Positions 38,543-41,462 of a stretch of 41,462 bases of DNA are shown piece by piece. Position numbers and translations under genes: made by a program. The stretch covers positions 1 to 41,462 of the forward strand of contig NZ_PVNK01000070.1 of assembly GCF_002994615.1 (NCBI RefSeq), read 5' to 3'. Position 1 is the stretch's first letter. Every line of letters starts with the position of its first letter. The stretch comes from Enhygromyxa salina. GTDB lineage: Bacteria > Myxococcota_A > Polyangia > Nannocystales > Nannocystaceae. The notes below the pieces were generated by a model. The model saw nothing but the letters and a program-made list of their open reading frames with translations. It made no database searches and was not told where the DNA came from.

Positions 38543-41462
38543 ATGCTCGAGCCTCTGCCCTCATCCGCCGTGCCCCAGGCCGACCGTGTCGAGCGCGCGC
38601 TCGAGTACGCGGTCTTACTCCACTACCGCCAGTTCGCCCTCCGCGACCTCATCTATAGAGGCCGCGACGCGATGTACTACCGCTGCGCGGCCCAGATCCT
38701 CGGCCTCATCGACGCGGCGGGCCAACCCAGCGCCAGCGTCATCGAGTTCGTCGAGACCGGCGCCGATCCCCTCGAGCTCCTCCGCGGCGGCTTCGAGCGC
38801 AGCGCGATCGGCCAGGGCTGGGCGCGGTGGTCCAAGACCAGCCTCTGGGGCGTCGACCCGGCCTCGGCCGAGGCCTTCTTGGTCGACGCCACCGACCTCG
38901 CGCCCGCGACGACCGAGCGCCGGGCCAAGACCCTGCGGACCTGGCTCGAGCAGCTGGCGCCCGAGGACCGCGGCCCGAGCGTGGAGCAGCTGCGCGGCCA
39001 GCTCCTGGCCCGGCCGCTGTCGCGCTTTCACTTCTCGGCCCGGACCACCAACGTCTTTCGGCGCGAGGGCTTCGAGTACGTGCATCAGCCCGTCGCCCTA
39101 ACCAGCGCCGGGCTGCTCGCGCTGCGCGCCTTCGGCCAGACCTCGCTGCGTGAGGTCGAGGGGCTCCTCGCCCAGGAGCCGCCGGGCGAGACCATCGACG
39201 AGCTCGCGGCCGCGCTCGAGCGCGCGGAGCTCACCTGGCCCGAGGGCTTCGACCTCGCCAACATCCGCGCGCCCGCGCCGACCCTCGAGGACCTCGAAGA
39301 CCTCGAAGACCCCGGCTGGAACCAGCTCGCCGAGGTCCTGCCCGAGCACATCCTGGCCCAGGGGATCGAGCAGCTCGATCCGCCCACGCGGATGCTGACC
39401 TTCTGCCACCGCGAAGCGATCGAGACCGTCCGCGAGCTCGTCGCCCGGCCCGAGCAGGAGATCCGCGAGGCTCGCGGGGTCGGGCGCACGACCCTGGCCG
39501 GGACCCTCGAGCAGATCGTCGAGTTCGCGCGCCGCTACCCCACGCCCGCCCACCTCGACAGCGGCACCTCCGCCGACCCCGAGCAGAGCTTCGACCCCGA
39601 CGCCTTCGCCACGGTCCTCGAGCTCTGGGAGGCTCGGCTCTCGCACCTCGACGAGCGCGACGCCCAGGTCGTCCTGCGCCGCAGCGGCGCCCTGCGTGAC
39701 GCCGAGACCCTCGAGGCGATCAGCGCGACCCTCGGCGTCACCCGCGAGCGCGTCCGCCAGCTCGAGCGGCGCGGCCTCGTCCGGCTCCGCGCCGACCCGA
39801 GCTGGATGAGCCGGCTCCGCGCGGCCCTGGCCGAGGCCCGCGGCGACGCCACCTACCTGTGGCTCAGCGAGCTCGAAGACGACCCCTTCCTCCAGCCCCT
39901 CGTCGATCGCCCGGAGTTCGTCCGCTACCTGACCCGGCGCGTGCTGCCCGACGACTGGCAGGCCTACCGCTGGGACCGCGACGACCTCCTGCTCACCCGC
40001 GAGCGCGGGCGCGAGCCCGAGCTGGCCTACCAGGGCCTCGCCGGGGCCCTGCGCGACGCGAGCTGGCCGGCCCCCTACTCGGTCTTCCTCGAGCTCGTCG
40101 GCGAGCAGCTCCGCGACGACGAGTCGGACCTGCGCGGCCTGTTCATCCAGCGGGCCGAGGCCACCTTGGTCCTCGACGACGCCGATCACCCGACCGAGGT
40201 CCTCCACGTCGGCCAGTCGAGGAGCGGCCGGATCCTGGCCTACATGGCCACCCGCGACGGCCCCGTGAGCGTGCGCGAGCTGCAGCAGCTGTTCGGCCGC
40301 GGCGCGCTGCCCGACGCCTGCCTGATCGTCCGTCGCGGCCACGTCGCGCTGGCCCGGCACTTCCCCGAGTTCGACCTCTGGGAGCGGCGCCTCGTCCCCC
40401 TGGCCCGGCGGATCATGGAGCGCGAGGGCCCCGACCGTCAGTGGATGGCCCACGACCTGCTCGATCTGGCCGGCGAAGAGGTCCGGCTGCCCGACTGGAT
40501 CACCCCCTGGCTGCTCACGAGCATGCTGCGGCGCTGTGGCGAGGTCGAGGATCTCGGCCGCCAGCGCTTCGCCCTCGAGGGCGGCTCGCCCCAGGCCCGG
40601 GTCCACCTCCTCGACGCCGCCGTCGAGATCCTCGAGCGCGCGGGCGGGCCGATCTCCGAGGCCCAGCTGCGCGAGCGCCTCAGCGAGCGCGTCGAGGTCC
40701 TCGACACAACCTTCAACTCCTTGCGGACCTCGCTCCCGGTGTTCCCGACCGGCGACGGCCGCCTCGGCCTCGCGGCCCGGGACCTCGTCGGTGGCCTCGA
40801 CGCCATCCAGGCCGCCGGCGAGCACCTCGAGGTCGTGCTCCGCCAGCGAGGCCGCGGCCTGTCCTTCCATCAGGCCCTCGCCGAGCTCCACGCCCTCAGC
40901 CCCGAGCACGCCCAGTGGAGCCCCAAGATGGTCGCCGTCGTCGCCCGCGCGCGACCGACGATCATCGCCAACCGCTCGGGCATCGGCCTCGACGCCTGGG
41001 ACGGCGTCCGCATCCCGACCCAGCCCGAGCTGATGATGAACCTGCTCAACGAGGGCGAGGGCGTGACCCGCGTGAGCGCCTACACCCGCGCCCTGCGGGA
41101 CCTGCACGGGCGCGAGCCCCTGCGCCCGCACATCGCCGGCATCGCCCACGTCGTCGGCGATCTCGAAGTAGCGCCCGGCGATCCAGGCGAGGCGCGTGGC
41201 GCAGGGCTCGTCGCTGGCGCGGGCCCGCTCGATCAGGGTAGGGAGGCGCGCGGCGAGCTTGCGGGCCTCCTGGACCGGGAGAAACTCGTTGGTCGCCGTG
41301 AGCTCCTCGAAGCGGGCGGCGTGGGCCTGGCAGCGGGCGGCGAGGGCGGTCCAGTCGCCGGGCCGCTCCTGGCTGAGCTTGGTGTAGAGCTCGCGCGCGG
41401 CCCGGGGCAGCCCGAGCTCGCGGGCGCCGGGCAGGCGCGGCGGCGCGGCGGCGGCGTTGGGG
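38543..41462 (+). CDS. Protein with two RNA polymerase alpha-CTD-like units and a sigma region 4-like HTH (frame open at window end)
   Basis: From the ATG the frame stays open to the window edge; convincing coding character lasts to about 41155 (some 870 residues). A helical N-terminus includes AFLVDATDLAPATTERRAKTL. Residues 163-210 fit an alpha-CTD (SARTTNVFRREGFEYV, then LLALRAFGQTSLREVEGLL). Residues 279-328 look like a second unit (ETVRELVARP, then IREARGVGRTTLAGTLEQI). Residues 366-415 are a sigma70 region 4-like HTH (LEAISATLGVTRERVRQLER). The long C-terminal part appears to hold further winged-helix-like segments. It is probably a nucleic-acid-binding protein, not a true polymerase subunit. 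After about 41155 the codons lose their GC3 bias and the opposite strand is coded. Confidence 0.7.
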   Translation, partial: MLEPLPSSAVPQADRVERALEYAVLLHYRQFALRDLIYRGRDAMYYRCAAQILGLIDAAGQPSASVIEFVETGADPLELLRGGFERSAIGQGWARWSKTSLWGVDPASAEAFLVDATDLAPATTERRAKTLRTWLEQLAPEDRGPSVEQLRGQLLARPLSRFHFSARTTNVFRREGFEYVHQPVALTSAGLLALRAFGQTSLREVEGLLAQEPPGETIDELAAALERAELTWPEGFDLANIRAPAPTLEDLEDLEDPGWNQLAEVLPEHILAQGIEQLDPPTRMLTFCHREAIETVRELVARPEQEIREARGVGRTTLAGTLEQIVEFARRYPTPAHLDSGTSADPEQSFDPDAFATVLELWEARLSHLDERDAQVVLRRSGALRDAETLEAISATLGVTRERVRQLERRGLVRLRADPSWMSRLRAALAEARGDATYLWLSELEDDPFLQPLVDRPEFVRYLTRRVLPDDWQAYRWDRDDLLLTRERGREPELAYQGLAGALRDASWPAPYSVFLELVGEQLRDDESDLRGLFIQRAEATLVLDDADHPTEVLHVGQSRSGRILAYMATRDGPVSVRELQQLFGRGALPDACLIVRRGHVALARHFPEFDLWERRLVPLARRIMEREGPDRQWMAHDLLDLAGEEVRLPDWITPWLLTSMLRRCGEVEDLGRQRFALEGGSPQARVHLLDAAVEILERAGGPISEAQLRERLSERVEVLDTTFNSLRTSLPVFPTGDGRLGLAARDLVGGLDAIQAAGEHLEVVLRQRGRGLSFHQALAELHALSPEHAQWSPKMVAVVARARPTIIANRSGIGLDAWDGVRIPTQPELMMNLLNEGEGVTRVSAYTRALRDLHGREPLRPHIAGIAHVVGDLEVAPGDPGEARGAGLVAGAGPLDQGREARGELAGLLDREKLVGRRELLEAGGVGLAAGGEGGPVAGPLLAELGVELARGPGQPELAGAGQARRRGGGVG
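41160..41461 (-). CDS. Helical protein, internal fragment (enters from the window end)
   Basis: The minus strand from the window edge reads ARELYTKLSQERPGDWTALA, ARFEELTATNEFLPVQEARK and TRLAWIAGRYFEIADDVG with near-perfect GC3 codons, so it is coded. The start lies outside the window. No stop follows at the place where coding character ends; the frame continues open for another 2 kb as antisense of the alpha-CTD/sigma4 gene. The family is not recognised. Confidence 0.5.

Noticed and set aside
39098..41149. A 683-residue minus-strand frame as one gene with the fragment at the window end
   Set aside because: Only the part beyond about 41155 has coding character; the remainder is antisense to the alpha-CTD/sigma4 gene.

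Overview
The window is very GC-rich chromosomal DNA with strong G/C preference at third codon positions. It is dense in lipoproteins with Asp-Gly repeat linkers, PglI/AgmX-type and OmpA envelope proteins, DUF1592/DUF1552 pairs and an NtrC-type two-component pair. This combination points to a myxobacterium, most likely the Nannocystis/Enhygromyxa/Plesiocystis side of the group. That placement is an inference from gene style; there is no rRNA or other marker gene. I see no tRNA, rRNA, CRISPR array or transposase gene.

Layout. 1-4.3 kb: tail of a YHS-type metal-binding protein, a DUF6544 protein, a stand-alone receiver domain, an oligopeptide-binding-like protein without an export signal, and a two-gene envelope lipoprotein operon. 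4.5-8.9 kb: a MoxR ATPase / DUF58 / BatA-like vWA operon, followed by a tandem array of hairpin repeats. 9.2-10.8 kb: a GHL10-family glycoside-hydrolase-like lipoprotein. 10.8-16 kb: an accessory stretch with an uncharacterised protein, a MORN + leucine-rich-repeat protein, a Tat-type lipoprotein, decayed coding DNA and a Cys-rich secreted protein. 16.2-18.6 kb: two divergent citrate-synthase-family genes, one with an N-terminal helix-turn-helix, around a perfect palindrome. 18.6-22.8 kb: a lipoprotein, a cysteine-desulfurase-like enzyme, and a tight SprT-DUF2786 / truncated rotamase N-domain / HupE cluster. 22.9-30.3 kb: a beta-propeller lipoprotein diverging from a DUF1592-DUF1552-lipoprotein operon, then a vWA lipoprotein with a long DG repeat. 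30.5-35.7 kb: a large membrane protein diverging from a histidine kinase / sigma54 response regulator pair. 35.7-37.5 kb: a lower-GC insert with a methyltransferase-like protein and an AlkB-family dioxygenase. 37.5-41.5 kb: a membrane protein, then a long protein with two RNA polymerase alpha-CTD-like units and a sigma region 4-like helix-turn-helix, whose frame collides with a real minus-strand gene near 41.15 kb without either one stopping.

The most interesting observation is a 166-bp near-palindromic element flanked by CTAG, present twice with only two base differences. It sits inside two different minus-strand genes in the same reading frame. Counted from CTAG to CTAG the net insertion is 162 bp, exactly 54 stop-free codons, and the same CTA-phase is stop-free on both strands. 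It therefore adds a 54-residue cassette without breaking its host gene. This behaviour resembles the Rickettsia palindromic elements, but I do not recognise the sequence. Two short remnants of its terminus occur elsewhere in the window, again in the same codon phase.
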